Assembly (NCBI RefSeq): GCF_025566965.1
Contig: NZ_JAOQJL010000003.1
Location: forward strand, 105,315-169,314
Length of the DNA stretch: 64,000 bases
DNA from: Blautia_A ammoniilytica
Lineage (GTDB): Bacteria > Bacillota > Clostridia > Lachnospirales > Lachnospiraceae
Direction: 5' to 3'
In this document: positions 52,820-61,945 of the stretch, piece after piece
Layout of the letters: every line of letters begins with the position of its first letter
Numbering within the stretch: position 1 is the first letter of the stretch
The notes under the pieces: generated by a model
What the model saw: the letters and a program-made list of their open reading frames with translations, nothing else
Told to the model about the DNA's origin: nothing
Database searches by the model: none
Program-made: the position numbers and the translations under genes

Positions 52820-52822
52820 TGG

Positions 52823-53350
52823 TTACACCTCCTTAAATTTACTGAATATATCACTGATAGCTGCCATGCGGGGATCCTTAGGCTCATCCACACATCCGCA
52901 GGGACCGTCATTAAGGTTTTTCCCACATTGGCTGCAGATACCTTTGCAATCCTCTCTGCATAAAACCTTTAAAGGCCAGCCCATCAGTACCTCAAGATAG
53001 ACCAATTGGTCCACATCCAGGTCCATACCTGTGAGATAGCTGCTCTCATCCAGATCATTTATCCGTTCTTCTTCCGTAAGCTTCATATCCAGCTTTCTCT
53101 GGATCTGAAAAGGAATATCTACTGAAACTTCCTCCAGACATCTGTCACATGGAATCGACACTGTGATCTGTCCATGTCCTGTCAGTTCCAGAATCCGGTC
53201 TCCAGTATTAGTAATACAAAGCTCTACCGGTTTCTTCGCCAGAACAGGATATGTACCTGCCTGAAAAGAAATCCGATCCATCTCAAAAGGAACGGACTGC
53301 TGTATGCACTTACCTTCACTGGATGAAATATCCGATAAATGAATCCGCAT
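52823..53350 (-). CDS. yceD: DUF177 (YceD) family protein
   Basis: 175 residues. Family motif CDRCLEEVSVDIPF; the C-terminal Cys set CREDCKGICSQCGKNLNDGPCGC probably binds zinc. YceD almost always precedes rpmF and is implicated in 23S rRNA or 50S biogenesis, without a settled biochemical role. RBS AGGAG. It heads the yceD-rpmF unit downstream of ackA. Confidence 0.92.
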   Translation of the reverse strand: MRIHLSDISSSEGKCIQQSVPFEMDRISFQAGTYPVLAKKPVELCITNTGDRILELTGHGQITVSIPCDRCLEEVSVDIPFQIQRKLDMKLTEEERINDLDESSYLTGMDLDVDQLVYLEVLMGWPLKVLCREDCKGICSQCGKNLNDGPCGCVDEPKDPRMAAISDIFSKFKEV

Positions 53351-53470
53351 AATTATCTCCTATCCACACTCAATCAATTATACCGTTGGCTTTGTATTTT
53401 GTCAACGTATAAATTGCGGCTTTTTATGAAAAAAATGTTGCATTTTATGAAATTTGCTGTAACAGTCATA

Positions 53471-53504
53471 AAAATGGGGATCTGCCCAAGGCACATCCCC
53501 ATTT
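53471..53504 (-). terminator. Terminator of pta-ackA
   Basis: Arms AAATGGGGAT / ATCCCCATTT followed by TTATG on the minus strand, just after the ackA stop. Confidence 0.8.
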
Positions 53505-53527
53505 ATTCTTAAGAATGCTGCATGGAA

Positions 53528-54718
53528 TTATTTAACAAGAGCAACTGTATCACGGCAGATTGCCAGTTCTTCGTTAGTAGGAATAACTGCAACCTTTACA
53601 GCGGAATCAGCAGCAGAAATCACTACTTCTTCTCCCATTGCCTCGTTTGCTTCTGCATCCAGCTTAACGCCAAGGAATCCAAGATATGAGCAAACCTTTT
53701 CACGGATCATGCCTACATTCTCACCAATACCTGCAGTAAATACGATAGCATCTACACCATTCATAGCTGCCACATAGCCGCCTACAAACTTGGCAATGCC
53801 ATAGCAAAGAACCTCAATAGCATTCTTGGCATCTTCGTTGCCTTCTGCAGCTGCAGCTCTCAGGTCACGCATATCACTGGATACACCGGACATACCCTGA
53901 AGACCTGATTTCTTATTCAGGACATTCATAACGCCTGCAAGATCCAGGTTCTCTTTCTTTGCAATGTACTCAACGATAGCCGGATCAATGTTACCGGAAC
54001 GTGTACCCATTACAACACCTTCAAGAGGGGTAAGACCCATAGTTGTGTCCACACATTTGCCATTCTGTACAGCGCTGATGGAAGAACCATTGCCCAGGTG
54101 GCAGACGATCACTTTGGAATTGTCCTTATCAAGGCCAAGGAACTCAACCGCACGTTTGGATACAAAGCTGTGGGATGTACCGTGGAAGCCATATCTTCTT
54201 ACTTTATATTTCTTATAATATTCAATAGGAAGTCCGTACAGATATGCTTTTGCAGGCATTGTCTGATGGAAAGCAGTATCAAATACACCTACCTGCGGAA
54301 CTCCAGGCATAAGCTCTGCACATACGCGGATACCGATCAGGTTTGCAGGATTGTGAAGAGGTGCCAGATCATTGCACTCCTCAACAGCTGCGATCATTTC
54401 ATCTGTGATGATTGCAGAGGAAGCAAATTTCTCACCGCCATGGACAATACGATGTCCGATAGCACCAACCTCTTTCAGACTGGAGATAGCACCAGTCTTG
54501 TCATTTGTCAGTGCATCCAGTACCATCTGGATAGCCTCTTTGTGAGTAGGCATGGAAGCCTCTGTGATCTCTTTGTCATTGCCAGCTTTCTGGTAAACAA
54601 GTCTTCCGTCGATACCGATCCTCTCGCAAAGACCTTTTGCAAGGACTGCCTCTGTCTCAGAATCGATCAGCTGATACTTCAGGGAAGAACTTCCGCAGTT
54701 AATTACCAATACATTCAT
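53528..54718 (-). CDS. ackA: Acetate kinase
   Basis: 396 residues, standard. Motifs NVLVINCGSSSLKYQ at the start, VFDTAFHQTMP, FHGTSH and GTRSGNIDPA, TAGIGENV near the end. It makes ATP from acetyl phosphate, the main energy step of acetate fermentation. RBS AAGGAGAG. It follows pta by 93 bp and ends at a terminator. Confidence 0.98.
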   Translation of the reverse strand: MNVLVINCGSSSLKYQLIDSETEAVLAKGLCERIGIDGRLVYQKAGNDKEITEASMPTHKEAIQMVLDALTNDKTGAISSLKEVGAIGHRIVHGGEKFASSAIITDEMIAAVEECNDLAPLHNPANLIGIRVCAELMPGVPQVGVFDTAFHQTMPAKAYLYGLPIEYYKKYKVRRYGFHGTSHSFVSKRAVEFLGLDKDNSKVIVCHLGNGSSISAVQNGKCVDTTMGLTPLEGVVMGTRSGNIDPAIVEYIAKKENLDLAGVMNVLNKKSGLQGMSGVSSDMRDLRAAAAEGNEDAKNAIEVLCYGIAKFVGGYVAAMNGVDAIVFTAGIGENVGMIREKVCSYLGFLGVKLDAEANEAMGEEVVISAADSAVKVAVIPTNEELAICRDTVALVK

Positions 54719-54811
54719 TTTTCTACTCTCCTTAAAAAATATGGTAACAGTTTTCTATCTTCACAGTTACAAAATATGTACTTAATATGATGGGCTATAG
54801 AATCTGATGGA

Positions 54812-55816
54812 TCAGTCCTGAGCCTGGCACTGAACAGATGTGATAGCTACTACACCTACGATATCATCTGCAGAGCATCCTCTGGAAAGGTCATTTACAG
54901 GCTTAGCTATACCCTGTGTGATAGGTCCGTATGCTTCAGCCTTTGCAAGACGCTGAGCCAGTTTGTAACCAATATTTCCTGCATCAAGATCCGGGAAGAT
55001 CAATACATTTGCTTTACCGGCAACCGGGCTGCCAGGAGCTTTGGAAGCACCTACGCTTGGAACGATAGCTGCATCAAGCTGGAACTCTCCGTCAAGTGCA
55101 AGCTCTGGATACTGCTCTTTTGCAATCTTTGTAGCTTCAACAACCTTGTCAACATCTGCATGCTTTGCACTGCCCTTTGTGGAATGGGAAAGCATTGCAA
55201 CAATAGGCTCTTCCTGAACGAGAAGCTTAAAGGACTCAGCTGAAGATCCAGCAATAGCAGCCAGTTCTTCCGGATTCGGGTTCTGGTTCAGTCCGGAATC
55301 TCCGAATACAAATGCACCCTTTGCACCATATTCGCAATCCGGAACAATGATCAGGAAGAATGCGGATACAAGCTTTGTGCCTGGTTTTGTCTTAAGGATC
55401 TGCAGACATGGTCTGAGTGTGTCAGCTGTAGAATGGCATGCACCGGATACCATACCATCTGCATCGCCCATCTTTACCATCATAACACCATAGTACAGAT
55501 ACTGGTTCAGAAGTATCTCCTTTGCCTGCTCAGGAGTCATCCCCTTCTTCTGTCTTAACTCTACTAATTTGTCAATATATCCCTGTGTCTTCTCAGAAGT
55601 CTCAGGATCAACGATCTGTGCACCGGAGATATCAAAGCCGCCTTCTGCTGCGCTCTTTTTAACCTTCTCCTCATTACCAATAAGAATCAGCTTTGCAATC
55701 CCCTCTTTCAGGACCTTGTCAGCAGCTTCCAGAGTTCTCATATCCTCTGTCTCAGGAAGTACGATTGTCTTTACGTTTGCTTTTGCTCTGTTTTTGATTA
55801 CATCAATAAATCCCAT
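54812..55816 (-). CDS. pta: Phosphate acetyltransferase
   Basis: 334 residues, the short Pta form without the N-terminal regulatory domains of enterobacteria. Motifs VLPETEDMRTLEAA, GMVSGACHSTADT, SHSTKGSAKH and NVLIFPDLDAGNIGYKL. It converts acetyl-CoA to acetyl phosphate, feeding AckA. RBS AAAGGAGC. The leader is unusually long (about 245 nt from the promoter at 56068-56096) and carries the whole of structured element B. Confidence 0.97.
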   Translation of the reverse strand: MGFIDVIKNRAKANVKTIVLPETEDMRTLEAADKVLKEGIAKLILIGNEEKVKKSAAEGGFDISGAQIVDPETSEKTQGYIDKLVELRQKKGMTPEQAKEILLNQYLYYGVMMVKMGDADGMVSGACHSTADTLRPCLQILKTKPGTKLVSAFFLIIVPDCEYGAKGAFVFGDSGLNQNPNPEELAAIAGSSAESFKLLVQEEPIVAMLSHSTKGSAKHADVDKVVEATKIAKEQYPELALDGEFQLDAAIVPSVGASKAPGSPVAGKANVLIFPDLDAGNIGYKLAQRLAKAEAYGPITQGIAKPVNDLSRGCSADDIVGVVAITSVQCQAQD

Positions 55817-55862
55817 AATAATTCATTAGCTCCTTTCATAAGTGTTGGCCCGACAGAAATTC

Positions 55863-56041
55863 ATCTCAGTCGAGAAGACTCCCACCTCTTTCAGGTAGTG
55901 AGTAACAGCAAGTTCGTCTCAGTGGGAGTCCAATCTCCGACTGAGATAAACGCTCCGCGAGGATGCGCAGTGATTCTGTAAAGAATATGTCAGCTTACGC
56001 TGACCAGAATCACGCGCCAAGTCTCGCGGCTGCTCGACTTG
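55863..56041 (+). other. Structured intergenic element, copy B (179 bp)
   Basis: Same plan as copy A (41879-42055), read here on the plus strand. Stem 1 ATCTCAGTCG / CGACTGAGAT. Inside it are stem 2 GACTCCCAC / GTGGGAGTC, a small hairpin and GTGAGTAACA. Then CTCCGCGAGGATGCG, stem 4 GTGATTCTG / CAGAATCAC enclosing hairpin GTCAGC / GCTGAC, and CTCGCGG that can pair with CCGCGAG or sit in a closing CAAGTC / GACTTG hairpin. Stem sequences differ from copy A yet pair perfectly. It lies between the pta promoter and pta. Confidence 0.8.
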
Positions 56042-56067
56042 AATTTCTCAGGCCATACCTGTAATAT

Positions 56068-56096
56068 ATTATAAACCTCCCGGTCTTGTATTTCAA
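56068..56096 (-). promoter_or_regulatory. Promoter of pta-ackA
   Basis: TTGAAA (56091-56096) and TATAAT (56068-56073) with a 17-bp spacer on the minus strand. Transcripts would cross structured element B before reaching pta. Confidence 0.8.
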
Positions 56097-56149
56097 GCAT
56101 TTCGATGGTAGAATGTGCCATATAATCGTATTTTATGAGGTACAATTTC

Positions 56150-57358
56150 ATGAAAACTGTAGGTATCATTGCCGAATACAATCCCTTTCACACAGGCCAT
56201 AAATATCAGCTTGATCAAATCCGCCAGATGCTTCATGCGGATTATATTGTGATCGCCATGAGCGGAGATTTTGTGCAGCGGGGCACTCCTGCCCTTTTCC
56301 CAAAGCATTTACGTACCAGGATGGCTTTGTCCTGCGGCGCAGACCTGGTGGTGGAGCTGCCTGTTTCTGTTTCCACAGCCAGTGCCGAAGGCTTTGCAAA
56401 AGGAGCTGTACGTCTGCTCTTCGGCCTTGGCGTAACAGACGTTCTCTGCTTTGGCAGTGAATCCACAGATACACAGCTTCTTATGGAGCTTGCACGGATC
56501 CTGCTCAAGGAACCAGAGCCATACAGGCAGCTTCTTACAGAGAGCCTGAAAGAAGGGCTTTCCTTTCCTGCTGCCAGAAGCAATGCCCTTACCCTTTATA
56601 CTCATAATCCTCAGCTTGCCGCCTTGCTTTCCAAGCCTAATACCATCCTGGGGATTGAATACTGTAAGGCGATTCTCTCCCTGAAAAGCTCCATCCAGCC
56701 TTATGCCCTGAAAAGAGAAGGCAGCGGCTACCATGACACTGATCTTTCAGATACTTTTCCTTCAGCTTCCGGTATACGCACCCAGCTTTTTAAGGAGCCT
56801 TTGGCTTGTTTTCAGGATCAGATTCCATCGCCTGCCTTTTCTGTTTTTAAAAAGGCAATTGAGGAAGGGCTGTATTTAACAGAAAGTGACCTGGATCCTC
56901 TTTACAGATATCGTCTTCTCCTGGAAACACCAGATTCTCTTCAGCAGTATCTGGATATGAACGAAGATCTTGCAAGGCGGATCTGTACCTGTGCCTGGGA
57001 ATATAGCACATTTACTGAATTTGCATCAAAGGTTAAAACGAAGAATATAACCCAGACCCGCATTCAGCGTGCACTGCTTCATGCCCTGCTTCAGATCCGG
57101 CACACCCCCAGCGATTTTCATTATGCACACATTCTTGGTTTTCGTAAGGCTAGCAGCAGCCTTTTATCCCAAATAAAAAAAAGAGGCTCCATGCCTCTTC
57201 TGTCAAAAGCAGCAGATGCAGCTTTGCTGCTTCCCCCTGCAGATAATGCTCTGTTTCAGGAGACTGTTTTTGCTTCCAATCTGTATCAGACCATGCTTTC
57301 ACAAAAAACCGGCCAGCCATTCATTCATGAATACAGCCAGCCGGTGGTCATTTTATAA
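56150..57358 (+). CDS. tmcAL: tRNA(Met) cytidine acetate ligase TmcAL
   Basis: 402 residues. N-terminal nucleotidyltransferase-like motif GIIAEYNPFHTGHKYQL (HxGH) and MSGDFVQRGTP. In Bacillus the homologue (YlbM) uses ATP and acetate to make N4-acetylcytidine at position 34 of elongator tRNA-Met. The start is ATG 56150 with GAGGT; an in-frame ATG lies five codons upstream. It is divergent from pta-ackA, a suggestive pairing since it consumes acetate, the product of that pathway. Confidence 0.92.
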   Translation: MKTVGIIAEYNPFHTGHKYQLDQIRQMLHADYIVIAMSGDFVQRGTPALFPKHLRTRMALSCGADLVVELPVSVSTASAEGFAKGAVRLLFGLGVTDVLCFGSESTDTQLLMELARILLKEPEPYRQLLTESLKEGLSFPAARSNALTLYTHNPQLAALLSKPNTILGIEYCKAILSLKSSIQPYALKREGSGYHDTDLSDTFPSASGIRTQLFKEPLACFQDQIPSPAFSVFKKAIEEGLYLTESDLDPLYRYRLLLETPDSLQQYLDMNEDLARRICTCAWEYSTFTEFASKVKTKNITQTRIQRALLHALLQIRHTPSDFHYAHILGFRKASSSLLSQIKKRGSMPLLSKAADAALLLPPADNALFQETVFASNLYQTMLSQKTGQPFIHEYSQPVVIL

Positions 57359-57411
57359 TGATTTAATGTAACTATTTGGCAGGAAATGTGCGCATACTGA
57401 CTGGTTACGAT

Positions 57412-58209
57412 TTAATTATCTTTTCCAGAAAGCAGGATCCTGTCATTATCAAGTTCTTTTCCTGCTCCAGCATTGAATTTTTCCAGAAGGCCGGCAACTG
57501 TCAGGCCTTCTCTTTCTTTTCCGCTGATATCCAGCACGATCCTGCCGCTGTCCATCATCAGCGTGCGATTGCCCAGTTCCAGGGCTGAATACATATTGTG
57601 CGTGATCATCAGACAGGTAAGATGGTTCTCTTCCACCACTCTTTTTGTCATTGCCAGCACCTTAGCTGCAGTACCCGGATCCAGTGCTGCTGTATGCTCA
57701 TCAAGAAGCAGCAGCTTGGGTGGATTCATGGTATCCATCAGAAGACTTAAAGCCTGCCTCTGTCCTCCGGAAAGAAGTCCTACCGGCTGTGACATTCGGT
57801 TCTCAAGCCCAATATCCAGAAGTGCAAGCTGTTCCCTGAACCTTTCCTTGTCTGCTTTGGATACATGAGAAAGCCATCCGCCTCTGCCAGCTGCCAGTGC
57901 AAGATTCTCCTCAATGGTCATTCCCGGTGCAGTCCCCCTCATAGGATCCTGATACAGCCGTCCAATACTTTTGGAACGGATATGCTGCGGCACAAAGGTA
58001 ATATCCTGTCCATCCAGGACAATCGATCCTGAATCCGTAAGAAAATCCCCACAGATTGCATTAAACAATGTGGATTTTCCGGCTCCGTTGGAACCGATGA
58101 TCGTAGCAAAATCACCTGGTTTCAAAGAAAGAGACAGATCCCTTAAGGCCTTTTTTTCATTTACAGTTCCCGGATTAAAGGTTTTGGAAATATGGTTTAA
58201 TTCCAGCAT
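57412..58209 (-). CDS. trpZ: ABC transporter ATP-binding protein (TrpZ-like)
   Basis: 265 residues. Walker A GSNGAGKS, signature LLSGGQRQ, Walker B LLLLDEHTAALD, and the switch His in MITHN. The subfamily fits the LIV-I/TrpXYZ-type importers. It follows the permease gene by 3 bp, ribosome site GGAGGT inside the permease end. It is the last gene of the trpX-Y-Z operon; symbols are by analogy with streptococcal and clostridial tryptophan transporters. Confidence 0.85.
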   Translation of the reverse strand: MLELNHISKTFNPGTVNEKKALRDLSLSLKPGDFATIIGSNGAGKSTLFNAICGDFLTDSGSIVLDGQDITFVPQHIRSKSIGRLYQDPMRGTAPGMTIEENLALAAGRGGWLSHVSKADKERFREQLALLDIGLENRMSQPVGLLSGGQRQALSLLMDTMNPPKLLLLDEHTAALDPGTAAKVLAMTKRVVEENHLTCLMITHNMYSALELGNRTLMMDSGRIVLDISGKEREGLTVAGLLEKFNAGAGKELDNDRILLSGKDN

Positions 58210-58212
58210 CTG

Positions 58213-59139
58213 TCAGATACCTCCCTTCTTGTGTGTCATCCTTCTTCGTATCTGCGGCCACTGTTTCTTCAGATATGGGCCAGAGATTGCAAGGACTACG
58301 ATCACAGAGGAAACCAGCTTCAGCATAAATGCAGGCATATTCAGTCTAAGCGCAATGGTATATACAAGCCTGAAAATGAAAGCACCTAAAACCATTCCAA
58401 CAGCCCGAAGTAAAATACCTCCCTTGCCCAGGATGGTTCCCCCGATCAGAAGGGATGCCAGGGCGATGGTCACCATACCCTGACCAATATTAATATCTAC
58501 AGACTTCTGCGACTGGGCCAGCAGGCATCCGGAAAGCGCTGTAAAGGAATTGGCCACACACAGCCCTACGATGGTTGTAAATACCGGATTAATAGAAGAA
58601 GATTTAACCATATCCGGATTGTTTCCGGTAGCCCGGATTGCAAGACCAAGTCTTGTTTTCAGGAAAAATACAAGGAACGCAACCACGACCACTACTGCGA
58701 TCAATGCGATCAGGATCTCTGTCCTTCCCTGGAGAGGTGTACCTTTCAGTGCATCCTTCATCATCGTAAATACGGTGGTGGTCCTATTCATATTCAAAAG
58801 AGAAGAGCCTCCCATCACTGCAATATTCACAGAATACAACCCTGTATTCACAATGATTCCGGCAAGAAGACTGTCCACACCCATTTTCGTCTGCAGGATC
58901 GCAGTTACAAAACCGGAGCCTACACCTGCAGCCATAGCTGCAGGAATGGATAAAAACGGGTGTCCGCTGATTGCTACGGTTGCCCCTACTGCTGCTCCAA
59001 GTGTAAAACAGCCATCAGTTGACAAGTCACATACGTTCAGCATGGAATAGCTGAGAAACAGTGCCAGAACTGTAAGAGAACAAATAAGTCCCAGCTTTAA
59101 TGCAGTCTCTCCCAGTGTTAGAATGGTTGCGATATTCAC
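58213..59139 (-). CDS. trpY: ABC transporter permease (TrpY-like)
   Basis: 308 residues with about eight to nine membrane segments, BPD_transp_2 type (LLAGIIVNTGLYSVNIAVMGG, RATGNNPDMVKSSSI). The sequence AIRATGNNPDM is the conserved permease EAA-like loop of this class. The start is GTG 59139 with GGAGGAATTTATT upstream. Cotranscribed with the binding protein (15 bp) and ATPase. Confidence 0.87.
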   Translation of the reverse strand: MNIATILTLGETALKLGLICSLTVLALFLSYSMLNVCDLSTDGCFTLGAAVGATVAISGHPFLSIPAAMAAGVGSGFVTAILQTKMGVDSLLAGIIVNTGLYSVNIAVMGGSSLLNMNRTTTVFTMMKDALKGTPLQGRTEILIALIAVVVVVAFLVFFLKTRLGLAIRATGNNPDMVKSSSINPVFTTIVGLCVANSFTALSGCLLAQSQKSVDINIGQGMVTIALASLLIGGTILGKGGILLRAVGMVLGAFIFRLVYTIALRLNMPAFMLKLVSSVIVVLAISGPYLKKQWPQIRRRMTHKKGGI

Positions 59140-59154
59140 AATAAATTCCTCCGA

Positions 59155-60183
59155 TCAGTCAGCATTCAGCTCGTCAAAGCTTTCAGCAGTTGTGATTTCT
59201 TTAATCTGTGTGCAGTGTGGCTCAAAAGCCGCCTTAACCTGTTCAAGATCCAGTCCAAGACCCTCACAGGTCTCTGTATTGATGGTTGCTGTACCATTAT
59301 CAAAAGTTTTAACAGGTGTAGCAGCCGGATCTGCGTCATCCAGAAGGATCTGGCTTACCATGTCTGCTGTTTCCTGTCCAAGGTTCGCATAATCAACTCC
59401 ATATCCCATGAAAGCTCCGTTTAACGCAAAGGAATCAGCTCCTGTATACTGAGGGATTCCTGCTTCCATAAATTTCTCATAAATTGAAAGCTCTGCTGTC
59501 ATAATAGTATTGTCTGTAGGTGTAAATACCGCATCCACACCATCTGCTACCAATGCATCTGCTGCCAGCTGTACCTCATCTGTTGTGGTACCTGTACGCT
59601 CTACAACTTCAATATCTTTCTCCTCCAGGAATGCTTTTGCTTCCTCAATAGCTGCTGCAGAGGAATCCTGTCCTACATCATATAAAAGACCTACTTTTTT
59701 CACATCCGGATTCACAGCAAGGATCAGATTCATCACAGATGCTGTGTCAAGATAATCTGAAGTACCTGTAATATTTGCTCCTGGCTCTTCCAGGGATTCC
59801 ACCAGCCCTGCGCCTACAGGATCTGTAACTGCGGAAAATACGACCGGTGTATCTGTGCCTTCTGTCATTGACTGCATACGCATTGCAACAGGTGTAGCTA
59901 CACCAACCATTAAGTCTACGCCATCTGCCTGAAAATCAGAAATGATCTGCTCCATAACATTTGCATCTGCATTACAGTTTTCATAAGAAATATCAAAATT
60001 TACGCCTTTTTCTTTACCAATCTCTTCCAGTCTTGTCTGAAGATTATCTACGATCTGATTCAGGGATGCATCATCCACATAATTGCAGATGCCGATCTTG
60101 AAGTCATCTGCCATTACAGTTGCTGTCATCATTGCTGTTGCTGCCATTGCTGCCATTGCACATACCATCATCTTTTTTTTCAT
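59155..60183 (-). CDS. trpX: ABC transporter substrate-binding protein (TrpX-like)
   Basis: 342 residues, ABC_sub_bind family. A signal peptide ends near ATVMADD but has no lipobox Cys, unusual for a Gram-positive binding protein. The mature part has IGICNYVDDASLNQIVD, PVVFSAVTDPVGAGLVES and VFTPTDNTIMTAE. The upstream T-box with a probable UGG specifier makes tryptophan the likely substrate (inference). RBS AAAGGAG. First gene of the three-gene operon. Confidence 0.87.
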   Translation of the reverse strand: MKKKMMVCAMAAMAATAMMTATVMADDFKIGICNYVDDASLNQIVDNLQTRLEEIGKEKGVNFDISYENCNADANVMEQIISDFQADGVDLMVGVATPVAMRMQSMTEGTDTPVVFSAVTDPVGAGLVESLEEPGANITGTSDYLDTASVMNLILAVNPDVKKVGLLYDVGQDSSAAAIEEAKAFLEEKDIEVVERTGTTTDEVQLAADALVADGVDAVFTPTDNTIMTAELSIYEKFMEAGIPQYTGADSFALNGAFMGYGVDYANLGQETADMVSQILLDDADPAATPVKTFDNGTATINTETCEGLGLDLEQVKAAFEPHCTQIKEITTAESFDELNAD

Positions 60184-60219
60184 TTTCGTTCTCCTTTCTT
60201 GATCCGCTTACACTTTTTA

Positions 60220-60255
60220 CTTTATTGGAACATTATGAAGTAATTTCCTGTAAAG
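60220..60255. repeat. Dispersed hairpin repeat, copy 4 (between Trp T-box terminator and trpX)
   Basis: Outer arms CTTTA..GGAA / TTCC..TAAAG, inner arms ATTAT / GTAAT with a GAA loop. It starts right after the terminator T-run, as in copies 1 and 2. Confidence 0.7.
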
Positions 60256-60540
60256 TAAAAAACCGTCCCAAGACAACATATCTGCTGTTCTTGAGACGGT
60301 AATAATGTTCTTATTATCGCGGTACCACTCAAATTGATCCTTGATCCACTTTTGCATGTACTATCATACACTCCTGATTGATAACGGGTCCGGTTCCCGT
60401 CGGCTCCTACTCTGCTGTAAATGATTTCGGGCCGCCCTCAAAAGGCCATTCAGCAAACCGCTCCATACAGGCTTCCACCAATACCTGCTCTCTGTAATGT
60501 TACATGAATGCTTACTACTCTTTCTCGTTGGTTTAACTGT
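60256..60540 (-). promoter_or_regulatory. T-box leader (probable Trp) of trpXYZ
   Basis: T-box GAGTGGTACCGCGA lies at about 60316-60330 on the minus strand. It is followed by the terminator ACCGTCTCAAGAAC / GTCTTGGGACGGT with TTTTTT. Stem I contains AGAGAGCAGG and GGTATTGGTGGAAGCC, and the likely specifier TGG occurs in GCTGAATGGCC. Uncharged tRNA-Trp should turn the transporter on. Confidence 0.9.
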
Positions 60541-60545
60541 GATTT

Positions 60546-60574
60546 ACTTTAGCACACTAATGCCTGAATGTCAA
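60546..60574 (-). promoter_or_regulatory. Promoter of the trpXYZ T-box transcript
   Basis: TTGACA (60569-60574) and TAAAGT (60546-60551) with a 17-bp spacer on the minus strand. The -35 box ends 2 bp from the repeats that border the IS remnant. Confidence 0.8.
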
Positions 60575-60576
60575 GC

Positions 60577-60630
60577 TTATTTTTAAAGCTGTTATCGTTT
60601 GTATTATTTTAAAAGCTATTATCGTTTGTA
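60577..60630. repeat. 27-bp direct repeat at the left border of the IS remnant
   Basis: Two adjacent 27-bp units (60577-60603 and 60604-60630), 25 of 27 identical, each ending TTATCGTTTGTA. Could be transposase-binding sites or a border duplication. Confidence 0.8.
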
Positions 60631-60652
60631 TGAAAATTAACTTAGTTTCTTT

Positions 60653-61945
60653 GAATTGAGTTTACCCGACGACGATCCAGTCTATACCTTGAAAAAAGTG
60701 ATGGAAGATTTAGGTTTTTCTGGTCTGCTGGCCAATTGTTCAGATAAGGGAAGAACCGGGTATAACCCAATTATGATGTACGCTGTAGTTACTTACGCAA
60801 ACATGCGCGGAGTACGTTCTGTTGACCGTATTGTAGAATTATGTGAAAGAGATCTCGCTTTTATCTGGCTGGTCTGCTGGATTCTATTGAACTGAACTTT
60901 GCCAGGTATAATACATTTTTGCAGGAGAATGGTTATGGGCAAAAGTATGATATCGGGAATGCACAGATGTTTGTGATTGAGGGAATGGATAAAGTCCGCA
61001 GTGTAATAGAAAAGAACCGGAAACGGAAGCTGTCAAAACATAAGCAACTTGCAAATAATACAGTCATTGAGATTGATAACTGCTCTCCGCTTGAAATCCT
61101 GAAGCTGCAGAAGAACCTTAATACAATCGCCTCTGGAGAAGGGACTGAGTTCGTTTATGGAAAAGTAAAAAGAAAACCTGAGATCCAGCAGCTGTATGAA
61201 GAACTGGAGAATCTTGGTCAGCGTCTGATGGGATATAAAGAATGCTTCGAGATTATGGGAAAAGACCGGAACAGCTATTCCAAGACAGACCTGGAAGCTA
61301 CTTTTATGCGGATGAAAGAGGATCATATGCTGCACTGAACGGGCAGTTAAAGCCGGCGTACAACGTACAGATCGCCGTGGAAAACTATTTTATCGTTCAC
61401 GGATATGTAAGTAATGACCGGACGGATTACAATACCCTGATCCCAGTCCTGGAAAAGCACCAAAAGGCTTTTGGCAGCGTCCTGGAAGCGGTGACTGCTG
61501 ACAGCGGATACTGTAGCGAGAAAAATCTGCTTTATTTAAACGAAAAAGGATAGAAAGCTATATAAAGCTGCAGGATCATGAGAAACGTAAAACACGTGCA
61601 TATGCGGAAGATATCAGCAAATATTACAACATGAAGGTTGAGGTATTTGAAGATGAGCAGTTCTATATCTGCCATGACGGACGTGAACTGCGTGAAAAAT
61701 CCCATGCAAACATCCAAAGTGAGCGCGGGATCCTGAAACGGCAGACACGTTCGATCCAGACGGAAGGACATTTCGGTGAGATCAAAGAAAACGAAAACTT
61801 CCGCCGTTTTAATTACCGTTCTGCAGATAAAGTGTACAAAGAATTCATGTTGTATGCGATCGGAAGGAATATAAATAAATACTATCGCTTTCTCAATGAA
61901 AAATTAAAGAAGTTTGAGGGAAAAACAACGGAAAAAACAGCTTGA
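60653..61945 (+). pseudogene. Broken IS1182-family transposase
   Basis: Three reading-frame breaks in one transposase. Frame 1 (FELSLPDDDPVYTLKKVMED..DLAFIWL) jumps into LAGLLDSIELNFARYN with an internal loss of sequence near 60875. A small insertion near 61335 shifts the frame after EDHML before NGQLKPAYNVQ. A single-base loss near 61550 follows LLYLNEKG. The last part (SERGILKRQTRSIQTEGHFG..RNINKYYRFLNEK) is the DDE C-terminus. No start codon in frame. It cannot give a functional transposase. Confidence 0.85.
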
